From the NCBI GenBank assembly GCA_010015805.1, contig ML978124.1:434001-498000 (forward strand): 64,000 nt of DNA, in the 5' to 3' direction. Origin of the DNA: Rhizodiscina lignyota (lineage: Eukaryota > Ascomycota > Dothideomycetes > Aulographales > Rhizodiscinaceae). This document shows, in pieces, positions 54,098-64,000 of the stretch (position 1 is the stretch's first letter; every line of letters starts with the position of its first letter). The notes beneath the pieces are model-generated. The model saw nothing but the letters and a program-made list of their open reading frames with translations. It was not told the DNA's origin and did no database searches. Position numbers and translations under genes: made by a program.

Positions 54098-56234
54098 ATG
54101 GATACGCAACACAATTTCTCGTCCCAGACGGACGTCGTGAGGAACAACGACCCAGCCCTCGATATCGCACACGAGCACCACCACGAGCATCTACATCACT
54201 CAGCAGCTGCTGAGAAAGGCAGGGAAGATGAGGTAGTCTACTCAATTGGCACAACGGGGGAAAAGAGCAATATTCCAGATGCTGATCCTATGGATCACGC
54301 TCTGCACGACAGACACCATCCTGAGCGCCAGCACGGCATTGATAAGAAGAATGATCTAGGGATCGATTATGATGCCACTGAGAAGGGATATGGATCAGAA
54401 GGCCAGAGTGGTGAGGGTGAAGCTGCTCGTGGGCGCGGTTGGAAGAGATTCTATCGCCACTACAAGCTGTTCATCCATATTGCCATCGTTGTCGTCTTCA
54501 CGGGGTCAGGCTTACTCAATTGTGGTGTCTGAAAAGCAGAGCTAAATCTTGAACAGATGGTGGATAGCAGGTCTTGTCCTCCACCGCCCAGGCACCTCTC
54601 AGCCAAAGAACTGGATCATTCCCTTCCTCCTTTGGCTCGCCATTACTCTTCGCATCATATTCTTCTACGTTCCAATAACTGTTGTTACGAAACCCATGCA
54701 TTGGGTATGGAACCACGTCTCGGATCCGGTCGTATCACGCATCCCACAAAGACTCCGCCTCCCGCTTGGCGGAGCTATCTGCGTGGCAGTCATTCTTGTT
54801 GGATCCTTTGCGAGCAAGGAGAGCCAGGGTAATACCAGAGCAAACCGTGCGGTTAGCCTGTTCGGCCTGCTTGTATTCATAGTCGTTCTCTGGGCTACAT
54901 CGCGAAATCGGAAAAAGATCGCTTGGCACACAGTCATTGTCGGCATGCTGGTGCAATTCATTGTAGCTCTGTTCGTTCTCAGGACCAAGGCTGGATAGTA
55001 AGTATCCATTTCGCCTTCTTTCTCCGATGTGGGCCATCGCTAACCGCGTCGAATAGCGACATCTTCACTTTCGTGTCAGAACTTGCCCGTGACCTCCTTG
55101 GCTTTGCCAACAACGGCGTTATCTTCCTTACGGATAGTTCCGTTCCTAATCTTCCGTGGTTCTTCACAGGTGTCATACCCCCTATCATATTCTTCGTCTC
55201 GTTTGTACAGCTCCTCTACTACTGGGGAATTCTACAATGGTTCATCGGAAAGTTCGCCGTCTTCTTCTTCTGGTCAATGCGCGTCTCTGGCGCTGAAGCC
55301 GTCGTGGCCGCTGCGTCACCCTTCATTGGACAGGGCGAGAATGCGATGCTCATCCGGCCTTTCGTGCCCCACTTGACCCAGGCAGAGCTACATCAAGTTA
55401 TGTGCTCGGGTTTTGCTACTATTGCTGGCTCTGTCTTGGTCGGTTATATCAAGTTGGGAGTAAATCCCCAGGCGCTTATCAGCTCTTGCATCATGTCAAT
55501 CCCCGCTTCTCTGGCAGTCTCGAAGCTCCGATATCCAGAAGAAGAGGAAACTCTTACAGCTGGACGCGTCGTCATCCCTGACGATGATGAGCATCGCGCT
55601 GCCAATGCTCTTCACGCATTCGCAAATGGCGCGTGGCTAGGCCTCAAGATTGCGGGTATGATTGTTGCAACACTTCTCTGCATTATCGCTCTTCTCGGAC
55701 TCGTCGATGGATTGCTTACATGGTGGGGCCGCTACCTAAACCTTACGGGTAACTACGACTTGACGCTCGAGTTGATCCTCGGATATGTTTGCTATCCGAT
55801 TGCTTTCCTACTCGGCGTCAGCCGCGAAGGCGACGACCTGCTCCTCGTCGGCCGTCTCATTGGCATCAAAGTTATTGCGGTATGTTTCTCCAGGATTCAG
55901 AAAATTCCCAATACACCTACTGACATATTCTCAGAACGAGTTCGTCGCATACAGTACCCTCACTGACACCACTGCACCGCGGTTCGCCGAGACGTATGGG
56001 TCTCTCACCCCTCGATCCCGCCTTATTGCTACATACGCCCTGTGTGGCTTCGGCAACATTGGTTCTCTTGGCACTCAGATTGGTGTCTTGTCGCAGATCG
56101 CTCCTGGAAGAAGTGGTGATGTTTCGCGATTAGCTCTGTCTGCTCTCGTTTCGGGTATCATTAGTACATTGACCAGCGCCGCAATTGCCGGTATGTTGGT
56201 TACAGACCAGGCTGCCTTTATCAATCCCGCATAG
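54098..56234 (+). CDS. Concentrative nucleoside transporter (CNT/SLC28 family)
   Basis: Four exons (54098-54504, 54557-54997, 55057-55879, 55935-56234) join to 656 residues. The N-terminal about 125 residues are cytosolic and include a histidine-rich patch, HEHHHEHLHHS. The membrane part shows CNT motifs: GFANNGVIFLTDSSVPNLPW, FIGQGENAMLIRPFV, ELHQVMCSGFATIAGSVLVG, VIANEFVAYSTLTD and CGFGNIGSLGTQIGVLSQIAP. The family imports nucleosides coupled to sodium or protons; fungal members are thought to use protons. The start at Met-Asp-Thr is chosen as the first Met near the conserved part, because the upstream in-frame Met at 53957 adds an unlike Ser/Arg-rich stretch. Gene end faces the convergent ABC transporter. 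Confidence 0.94.
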
Positions 56235-56882
56235 CGATATCGAGAATTCATGAATATTACAGAGCAATTGAGGAAGTTGAAACAGTGTACTACGCCCTGC
56301 GTAATCAGTTGTCGTTTTCTGTAGCGAGAGATAAAAATTTATAATAACAAACGCAAACAGTTCCTACAGTTCAGCGAATTCTAACATATCCAGAGCTTTC
56401 GTGAATTGCGTTTCTTCATGTATATTTGTACATCTATCAAGCGCTTGCTCTATGGTCTACTTTACTCGAACAAAGGGACCAACAGCTGATTGTTTCGCTC
56501 ACTATACTGCGTAGAGGCCGACTGGTTCCACACCGGAAACTCTGAGATCCAACGCTATGCTTCAGATCCCGATACAAGCCGAACTTCGCATCGCCCGGCC
56601 ACGTTTCAAAATTCGTTGAATGACAGCGCGCATTGGATACTGTCAAGACAGCCATAAACCAAGAGGCTCGTCGAAAAGTCGCTCGAGATTTGGATATATG
56701 AGCTTCAAATGTCATCTTTCAGCGTCCGAGTCCGGGCCTGGGCTCGTGACATGCAAGTTGCTGAAGTACTTGACGCGTTCACCCACGACGCCTCCGCGGT
56801 GCAGGTCAACAAGAGTTGGGCTCAAGGCTGGCATCTTGCGCGCCGCTGCCCCCGTCTCTGAGCTAGCAGCAGCAGGAATAAG
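56235..56882. other. Convergent intergenic region
   Basis: Between the nucleoside transporter and the peroxisomal ABC transporter. A/T-rich 3' sequence lies near 56320-56420. No gene. Confidence 0.5.
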
Positions 56883-59406
56883 TCACTGCTCCTCTCTTCC
56901 CTCTTGCGCATCCACATAACTCGGTGGTGCCAACTCCTCGCCGCCCTTAACCCACACCTTTGCAAGCTCTTCCTCGATCTCTTGCCTGCGCGTCTTCCAT
57001 TCCTCCACCTTTGCCAAGCGCTCGCGCAGTTCTGCGAGCTCCTTTTCGACGCTCTGTTTCTCCGTCTCGGTGCCTATGCGCTGGAACTCCCAGGATTCGC
57101 CCTCATCGCCGATGCCGAGGGTTAGGGTAAACGTATGATAGCGCTTTAGAGATGCGCGTGTGGAGATGGTTATTAGTGCTACTATTGTATTAGTGAAGAG
57201 CATTTGTTATGGAACTTGAGAGGATGATAGGGGACGTACTGATGCCCCGAGCCTTCGCACGCTCGTAGAGAAGGCCCTCCACATCTGAGGACACGGCGGA
57301 CGTCCCTTCATCGATGAAAGCATACCGCGGCTCGTGATACAGTAGTCGTGCAATCCCCATGCGCTGCTTCTCGCCACCGGATAGAACATCTTTCCAATCC
57401 TTGCGGGTATCCCAGCCACCTTCACGATCGGGCAAATAACCCAGTCTCGCATCTTCTAAAACTTGGCTGAGCTCCAAGTCTCTCCTCTGTGCATCCCTCA
57501 TGTCCATCTCCGTATGAGGATAAATAACTTGGTCCCTGAGCGTACCAGTTGAGAGATATGGCCGTTGCGGAAGGAACATGATTCCATCCATACCAATACT
57601 TCTCGGTCGTGAGACCAGTCCACGATACGTAGGCCAGAGACCCGCGACAATACGTGCCACAGCGGATTTACCAACGCCATTTGGCCCTGTGATTAGCAGA
57701 TGCTCTCCACTGTGTACAATAAACGAGAGCTCATCGATCAACTCCTCGCCGCCCATTGGATATAAGGCAGGTGCAACAACAGGCACGTTCTCGAGACGTA
57801 CGCCATCGAAGCCTTTATGGATAGTGCCTTGGACGTCTGCTAAGCTGAACAGCTCGGGATGAGTCGAAGGAGATGGAAAGTATGCATCAGCGTGAACACG
57901 ATGCAGGGTTGAGATGAGGGTATACACTCGTGACGTGTAGCCCGCGAGCTCGGCGAGGTCCTTGATGGAGTACATCATCCTTCCGCCAGCATCAGCGAGA
58001 GACAGCATAAGCCGCTTGTTTGTGATGAATTCTTTCATTCTGCTTCGTTCTCTCCCGCCGTTGCTTTCCCCGGGTGTCGTAGCAGACGTGCCATCCGAAA
58101 GCTCGGAAAGGCCACCGAGACCGCCCCATGCCGGGAGAAAGATAGGTAACGATGTGATGAGATATCCAAACGCAGACCAGGAGTATTTCAAAATAAAGTC
58201 CTCGAGCATATTATACCGAATCTTGAGAGAGTATATGCCTTCCATCCACTTCCTCAAATCCCGGAAGCCTTTATCCAAGAACTGCTTCTCCATGCTCTCG
58301 CCACCATAGAAAGCAACTTCTTCCGCATTTGCTATGAGTCTCGAGTGTAAAGCGCGGAAGTCACCTTCTCTTCGCCCTTCAACAGCTTTTAGCTTTCCGA
58401 ACGGTGGAGATAAGCGTCGGAGGAGTGTGGCGGTGAGAAAGTAGTTCGAGAACAGTCCAGTGAAGGCGAGGGGACCGAGCGAGCGGAAGAGTTGGTAGTT
58501 GAAGACGCATAGATCCACGAAGGGCTTGCCGAGTGAGGAGTAGAGCGATGCAGCGGAGGTGCAAAATAGGGTGAGATCTTGGGTTATGAATTGGTCGGCT
58601 TGTGTTCCAACCCCTCCGTCTAAGTTGAGTAGCTTGTAAAAGTTCAGATGGTCATTGAGGTAGAGGTCGTGGATGTAGCGAGTCAGTCGAGTGCGGAATG
58701 CTATGCTGACTTTCGACTGGAGGAACTTGATCATGGCGTTGGTGTAGGACGCGAAGCAGCCAACACCACACCACTTCGTGATACCCCAAAGGAAGGCCTT
58801 TCCATTGCCCGCGACAAGATCTCGAACGATTTCACCGTCGAGGCGCGCAACGACGAGGGAGAGGTAGGTGCGCAGCATCAGGAAGACAGCATGGGAGATG
58901 ATCAGACCGGTTTCTTTCGATCGCCATCGCGGTACCATAATATTTAGAAGCGAAAGGAACTGGTGTAGGAATGCGAGATTCAGACCAGGCTTGGTCTGAG
59001 GTGGTGGGACTTGGGGCGTAAAGCCATCGCTGAGCCCGGCAGCTCGTGGTGGCTGCAGGAACAGTCGTCTATGTGCATCGAATGTTGTCGGCTTCGTAGG
59101 ACGTATCCTCACTTTCGCTGTCGAGTCCTTATACGGCACATATATGATTCTCGTCCCGTCTCTTGCTCTCAGCCCCGAATTCTTGCGCACCAGCGCCCTC
59201 CCTTGTTCCTTGTCCGCCCTGCGTATCCGCCACCAATTGTAGCCGCCGTAGGTGGAGGATATAATCGAAATGAGAAGCGCGAGGGTCGCTAGGAGGCGCA
59301 TTGTCCGTGAAGTCTGTCGCACCCGACGCCGAATGCGATCTGCATACGCATGGTAGAGCGCTACGAGCGGGTCATCGCTCGAGCGAAGGGTAGACTGTGC
59401 GGCCAT
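56883..59406 (-). CDS. Peroxisomal ABC half transporter, ABCD/ALDP type (Pxa-like)
   Basis: Two exons (57240-59406, 56883-57178) join to 820 residues. One transmembrane domain is fused to one nucleotide-binding domain. Family signatures include NAEEVAFYGGESMEKQFL (the EAA-like motif of ALD proteins), Walker A GPNGVGKSA, signature LSGGEKQRMG, Walker B YAFIDEGTSA and the switch region ITLITISTRASLKRYHTF, which is formed across the intron. Pxa1/Pxa2 and ALDP import very-long-chain acyl-CoA into peroxisomes for beta-oxidation. A C-terminal coiled coil (KELAELRERLAKVEEWK) is present. The acceptor after TAGTAG is preferred over the one three bases earlier because it restores the conserved Thr. Pairing with a second half transporter is expected. 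Confidence 0.95.
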
Positions 59407-59767
59407 TGTCGCGGATGAGGTTCCAGTTGTTCAGGTCATTATTGGAGAGATGTTTGCGTTTTCAGCCACTGCTGGTCGGATAGCAGCGGCGAATGCAACG
59501 TAGAGACGAGATGTGATGTTGAAAGGTGCCATTGGCATGTGAGCATCACAGCTCCATCGCCGTCATTGGGCGGAGCCGAGGCATGTGATGATATGGTTCG
59601 GAGTTTTAATTCACCGAATTTCGTAGACTTGCAATTTTCCAGCTAGGCTTGAAGTAAGATACATATGTATTATCCTGTTTAAACTTAAAGTCCTGCCCAG
59701 ATGGTATGTAAAGCGGCCTCCCCCTTTTGAACAAAATGCATGCTTTGTCGCGATGCCCAATATGTAG
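59407..59767. other. Intergenic, ABC transporter promoter side
   Basis: No other feature recognised. Confidence 0.5.
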
Positions 59768-60607
59768 CTGGCATATCAATCAGAGTGGGAGACGCAAAAG
59801 AGCAAAGATGACCGATTGAATGATATCGCGGCAGCAAAGCTTAATATCCGCATTATATGGGCTCTGATTCGCCTGCTGATTCACAACCGGTATGATCATC
59901 TAGCACAGGTGATCTGGAGTCATGAAAGCGACATGTGCTTAATATACAAGGCCGAAGCTGCTCCTCCAGGATCGGAAGCGAAGGGAGATGAAGGCACCGA
60001 TCCAATCGCAGATGTGCCTCGGGATCTGAGAGCACTGGTCGATATAGAATCACACCAGGCCATCTTCCGGCAGGAGCCTCAAGTGCAGAACGAGCGCGAC
60101 TTTGTCACAAAGCTGACTCCAAAGCACCCGACACCAGACGAAGCTAACGTCAAACGATTCTGGTTAGCGGAAACCGTCATGACGGGCAAAATGACCTGTG
60201 GAAGACAGCTCAATGTCGGCGTCGCGCTTCCACTACCACAAGCATTCACCGCATTCAACGCGTTAGGAGGCAAGTTGAATCTCACGCAGGGCTAGAACCC
60301 GCCCATCAACCAGAGTAGTGTAGCTGAGCTTGCGGAGGAAGAGAAGGTTCCGGGCACAGAGACGCCGAAATCAAAATACACCGGCGCATTTGAGTCGGAG
60401 TGGACATTCAGGAAGTGCATTTTCACTCCAAGCGTCCAGTATCGACCGGATCCTCGACAGACACTGCATACATGGCGGCCATTGCACTGGGTAGCGAACC
60501 GTCTTTTCAAAGGATCCACGCCTGACTTCTGGAAAGTCGAAGGAGGAGAAATGACGCGAGATTATGCTAACCCGACGGGCATGCTGTCGAACTGCATCAT
60601 CTATTGA
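59768..60607 (+). pseudogene. Decayed host gene, 5'-truncated with one in-frame stop
   Basis: A frame of 280 codons runs from after a TAG at 59765 to TGA at 60605-60607, interrupted only by TAG at 60293-60295. Both sides read like one protein: RIIWALIRLLIHNRYDHLAQ, DVPRDLRALVDIESHQAIFR, RFWLAETVMTGKMTCGRQLN before the stop, and YTGAFESEWTFRKCIF, TLHTWRPLHWVANRLFKG, DYANPTGMLSNCIIY after it. No in-frame ATG starts the conserved part, and no sensible intron of normal length removes the stop without deleting protein-like sequence. I recognise no family. Likely a recently disabled gene; a missed upstream exon or a sequencing error at the stop is possible. Confidence 0.55.
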
Positions 60608-61939
60608 GGTCGAAAATGAAAAAGGCTGTGAAAATAGTAGCGCCAATTGAATGCTGAGTCCTCGACTGTCTAGGAGGACGATGAATGCCTGCGTTGGTGA
60701 GATGCAGGAAACGGAGAGGTTTCTCTTCTGGGGAGCGATGTGTGTCCTAGATTTCCATAGTGCGAGTACGATAATTAAATATGGCATTCCGGCTCCTCAA
60801 TGAAATGGCAGGTCGAATGGAACCATAGCTCATTTTTCAGCTGTGAATAATACTCATCCAGCCATCATGGAGCCAACTGGTTTCAACTCCTTGATAGAGT
60901 GGTTGCATGATGCAAGGAAATCGCTTGTGTCGCATTGGGCTGCCTGCAGATGACGCATGTCTCTCCACGTCCGCTTACATGAAGTGTGCATCAATTTGAC
61001 TTTGCATTTGAAATATCAAAAGTTGGAGTACGATCTTCGTCGTCTGATTCATGCCAGCTGATGTCAAACTGTTGGCCAATGGCGGATCAACTCGAAAAGG
61101 AGATGAAAAGAGACGACTGAAGGCCACTTATCTAGCATCTTCTACAAACTTGGAAGAGACGTTCCTAGCTTAACCCAATACATATGTGGAGCAAGCGGTA
61201 TCAGAGCAACAGCATGTGTGGCATAGCCACGCGGAACGCCGAAGGGCGAAGGTATGACGAGGTCACAGGCGATCAGACCTCGGAGAGGCCAAGCGATTGT
61301 CGAATCGATATTTGCGCACGCACGGGCCATTTGCAAACAATGGAGCTGCCGTTTGTCGAGATAAAGAAATTCACAATGTGTGTTGATTGTTGCATAGGGA
61401 GAGCGACGAACACGCCGCGGCTGAGGAAAGCGAGAGGCATGCGTTGGGGAATGTTTCGAATAGCACAGCTGTCATGTCGCCTGTGGTGTAGCAATTTAAA
61501 TTTAGGGCCCAGGGTGATGCATGGGGCGTGACGGCAGCACGCGAACGCAGTGATAATTGGGCCGTTTGGCGGCGAGACTGGCACTCGGCTTTTCCTTTGT
61601 GGGTCTTTTCACGCCCCTGCAAAAGCCCTCACCTCAGGTCGCGGGTAAAGGCCTTGGTAGCGCTGCACCTCACATAATCCTGCATCCCCAAAACTCTTCC
61701 TCTCCCGTTTGCTTTGCTCTTCTCGTACATACTCATTCACGCCTTTGTCTGTCTGTCGTTTATTAACAGCCTTCAAGCTCCTTTCTAGCCTTCGTTCGTG
61801 TGCTGCCTATTCCGATCGTTCCCCCCTGACCCCCCCACGCCTCCTGAATCGACACGCAAGCCAGCCTGCGATATCTGCCCCGACTGGGCGCTCGTGACAA
61901 CTCGCCAACCTTTGTCTCTTTGTCTCACACACATCCACA
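60608..61939. other. 1.3-kb intergenic region
   Basis: Nothing recognised apart from a pyrimidine-rich leader (about 61700-61930, CTTTGTCTGTC and CCCCCCTGACCCCCC runs) before the Mid2-like start, suggesting a long 5' UTR. Confidence 0.45.
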
Positions 61940-62908
61940 ATGCGTTTGTCGATATGGAGAGCACGTCTAGTGCTCCTGCTGTTCGTTCTGGCCGCCATCG
62001 CCATGGCTGAGGATGACGAGTTCAAAAAGATGGGCAAACGGCAAGATTCTGTAAACTTGTCAACCGGTGCCTCTTCAGCGACTTCGAGCAGCGACAGCGC
62101 ATCCAGTTCTTCGGCAACCGACTCTCCAACCTCTTCCTCGGACCCGCCATCCTCATCTTCGCCAACTCCGAGCTCGTCAGACTCGTCAGACTCGTCAACC
62201 CCCACATCGAACTCTCCATCGCCTACACCAACCGCCTCGAGCACTCCTCCGGCGGACAGTGCAAGCTCTACGCCTCCACCAGCATCTTCGTCGAGTGCAA
62301 ACACTCCAAGCAGCGCATCTTCCACCCCCGGTTCCTCTTCTGATGATAGTTCGTCATCGCAAACTCCATCGGCATCAGACTCGAAATCTTCAACGCCAGG
62401 CTCAGCAAGTGCCTCGCCGACGCAGTCTTCTTCCTCCACGAGCCGCGTCACCAAGGCTACGACTATAACCAAGGCCCTAATCGGCAGTTCAACCTCAGTT
62501 GGCGTTTCGACTGTTCCCACCACTGTCAACGGGCAAGCAACCTCTGTCGCCGTGACACACAGCCGTGTTGTCTCGTCAACTACCGGTTTCGCAACTTCCA
62601 CACTCACGCCTAGTCTCAACGATGCTTCCAGCGGCAACTCTAGCTCAGGCCTGTCCGACAACTCGAAGAAGATCATTGGTGGCGTCGTTGGTGGTGTCGG
62701 GGGCTTGATCCTGCTTGGCGGTATCGCAATCGTCGTCTGGAGAATCTACGGCAAGAAGAAGCACCACGATGACGACGACGATGATGAGCTCACCTCTGAT
62801 GGTTCAATCAGAAGGGAGAAGAGGCGGGCAAGCAGCATGCCGTTCCAATCAAACTTGGAGCAGTATCACGCCCCATCCGGAAGAGTGAACGCTGCCTCTA
62901 ACTTCTAA
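61940..62908 (+). CDS. Mid2/Wsc-like cell-wall stress sensor (mucin-type)
   Basis: Single exon, 322 residues. Signal peptide MRLSIWRARLVLLLFVLAAI, possible kexin site GKRQ, then about 170 residues dominated by Ser, Thr and Pro (likely O-mannosylated rod). A conserved-looking juxtamembrane region follows (TTVNGQATSVAVTHSRVVSS). One span, IIGGVVGGVGGLILLGGIAI, is followed by YGKKKHH, a run of six Asp, and a short Ser/Arg-rich tail ending ASNF. This is the layout of Mid2/Mtl1-type sensors that feed the cell-wall-integrity Rho1 pathway. The cysteine-rich WSC domain is absent, so Mid2-like fits better than Wsc. Orthology is not certain because the ectodomain evolves fast. Confidence 0.75.
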   Translation: MRLSIWRARLVLLLFVLAAIAMAEDDEFKKMGKRQDSVNLSTGASSATSSSDSASSSSATDSPTSSSDPPSSSSPTPSSSDSSDSSTPTSNSPSPTPTASSTPPADSASSTPPPASSSSANTPSSASSTPGSSSDDSSSSQTPSASDSKSSTPGSASASPTQSSSSTSRVTKATTITKALIGSSTSVGVSTVPTTVNGQATSVAVTHSRVVSSTTGFATSTLTPSLNDASSGNSSSGLSDNSKKIIGGVVGGVGGLILLGGIAIVVWRIYGKKKHHDDDDDDELTSDGSIRREKRRASSMPFQSNLEQYHAPSGRVNAASNF

Positions 62909-63729
62909 CCTGACGTCTCTTTTCTATTGTGTTTGTATTTTTGGGCATGGTACATACTCTCCCTTCCCTCTTCAGCAGGCATAAAGAGGAAAGAAAATCG
63001 GTCATATATTTGCATTGTCAGCGAGGTGCATGGCGTTTTTTTCGGACGGAATTGATCAGAATAAAGATCAGGTCGATCCTTTTGGGATAGCGAATGCTCG
63101 GGATTCTTTGCACAAAATACATCTAGTCAATAGATTCATCATGGGCGCTGTACAGCTTGGAGGCCGTAATGCACGAGGCTCTCCTTCCCTTCCTTTCATG
63201 CTTGTAACAAAACATTCTGATAGTCAATAGTAGATCGTAGTATAGCCAATGCAGAATGCTTCTGCAATTCTTTCTTCCATCTATGTTCGCAATTATCGCG
63301 AAGCCATGTCGATCTAGCTCAGAGTGTATCTCGCCCTGCTGCCAATAAACCCATCCACTCCCGCAACTCTGAAACCACACCCCAGTTCAGCCACTCCCGC
63401 AACTGGACCGGTTGCATCTGCGTTTCAATGTAGACTTCCGACGTTCAGGAACCATGCTGGATCAAACATGAAAATATCTAGCTGCCCGCTTGCGTGGTCT
63501 GCGTAACATCTACATTTTCATGTTTTAAGTATCACATAGAGTGGGATCAGCACCAGGGGATTTCAACACCACTTTATTTTCATTCTTTTCACCTCTTATT
63601 AGACTGATCAGAATCTTGCAGTTTCGAAACTTTACTTTGCACCAATTCACTACCATCACCAATTGACGTCGTCTGGAGGTTCGACTTCCACTTCCAATCC
63701 CACATCATCATCGCAACCAACCTTTCACC
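62909..63729. other. Intergenic, nothing recognised
   Basis: 3' flank of the sensor gene and promoter of the secreted-protein gene. An ACTCCCGCAACT word is repeated twice (63357-63368 and 63391-63402). No gene seen. Confidence 0.45.
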
Positions 63730-64000
63730 ATGCAGCTCTCCACTCTCCTCATAGTCTTCTTCAGCTCCGCGATTCGCGCCAGCTCCGAGCTTGGCTACAC
63801 TCACATCGACTCTCTCCTCAACAGATTCGCCCCCCGACAAGGTCCGGCGAACCTACAATCATTCGCCGGTCAGCTTGGCGGGCTGGCACCAGCGATCGTA
63901 CAGTCACAGGACCCGAAGAGACCTTTCCAGGTGGCCAACTCCACATTTCCCGACTTCCCTACCGCAGGCCAGAAGACGTGTGATACGCAGTACAACAGTT
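63730..64000 (+). CDS. Secreted protein, partial (runs off the window)
   Basis: The frame starts MQLSTLLIVFFSSAIRASSE, a good signal peptide, and stays open for 90 codons to the window edge. It includes a possible processing site (FAPRQG) and an N-glycosylation site in VANSTFPDFPTAGQKTCDTQ. The TAGQKTCDTQ stretch resembles the start of a family of small secreted fungal proteins with a conserved Cys after Thr-Ala, but the rest is missing so the family cannot be named. The other strand is also open here; the signal peptide favours plus. Confidence 0.6.
   Translation, partial: MQLSTLLIVFFSSAIRASSELGYTHIDSLLNRFAPRQGPANLQSFAGQLGGLAPAIVQSQDPKRPFQVANSTFPDFPTAGQKTCDTQYNS

Noticed and set aside
61807-62676. 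289-codon minus-strand frame with acidic repeats
   Set aside because: Antisense of the Ser/Thr/Pro-rich Mid2-like ectodomain; the plus strand has a signal peptide and membrane span in the right order.

Overview
The window looks like nuclear DNA of a filamentous ascomycete (Pezizomycotina, probably Dothideomycetes; the class is an inference). Genes are compact and carry several short GT-AG introns of about 45-65 nt, often with CTAAC/CTGAC-like branch sites. Recognisable proteins are typically fungal: GWT1, an SFP1-like C2H2 factor, a CYP505-type P450-reductase fusion, a DUF7732-like secreted protein, a Mid2-like sensor and an ABCD-type peroxisomal half transporter. No rRNA, tRNA, CRISPR array or retroelement was recognised.

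Layout. 0.4-8.5 kb (minus strand): EamA/DMT transporter, MFS anion:cation-symporter-type permease with an 18-nt microexon, and a Rab4-like GTPase. 10.6-12.2 kb (plus): PAF-acetylhydrolase-like lipase. 14.3-16.7 kb (minus): SFP1-like zinc-finger factor. 18.3-20.5 kb (minus): secreted type-B carboxylesterase with an extra N-terminal four-cysteine module. 22.5-26.2 kb (plus): a 1,089-residue SCA7-domain protein with an internal 11-residue repeat, followed by about 0.9 kb of degenerate 164-165 bp tandem repeats. 28.2-36.1 kb: a dense core block with TIM10 and mitochondrial lysyl-tRNA synthetase (divergent), GWT1, SFR1/MEI5-like and an SRA-YDG protein. 37-40 kb: PEP-mutase/isocitrate-lyase-like enzyme, a small membrane protein and the DUF7732-like protein. 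41.9-45.3 kb: CYP505 fusion. 45.5-52.4 kb (minus): an accessory-looking block with two members of one uncharacterised family (one tail-anchored), a small single-span protein, a BTB protein with an N-myristoylation-like start, and FRG1; a 353-bp hAT-type MITE sits here. 54-59.4 kb: concentrative nucleoside transporter facing the peroxisomal ABC transporter. 59.8-60.6 kb: a decayed gene. 61.9-64 kb: Mid2-like mucin sensor and the start of a secreted protein that runs off the window.

No biosynthetic cluster is evident. The set mixes housekeeping functions (mitochondrial import and translation, GPI anchors, recombination, peroxisomal lipid import, nutrient uptake, ribosome-biogenesis control) with lineage-specific genes. 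The most unusual items are the SCA7 protein with its 11-mer array and adjacent satellite-like repeats, the two-member WLP/HP-motif family, the lectin-like esterase fusion and the complete MITE. Exon joins were worked out by hand from splice signals and conserved protein reading; joined lengths divide by three for all multi-exon models given in full.
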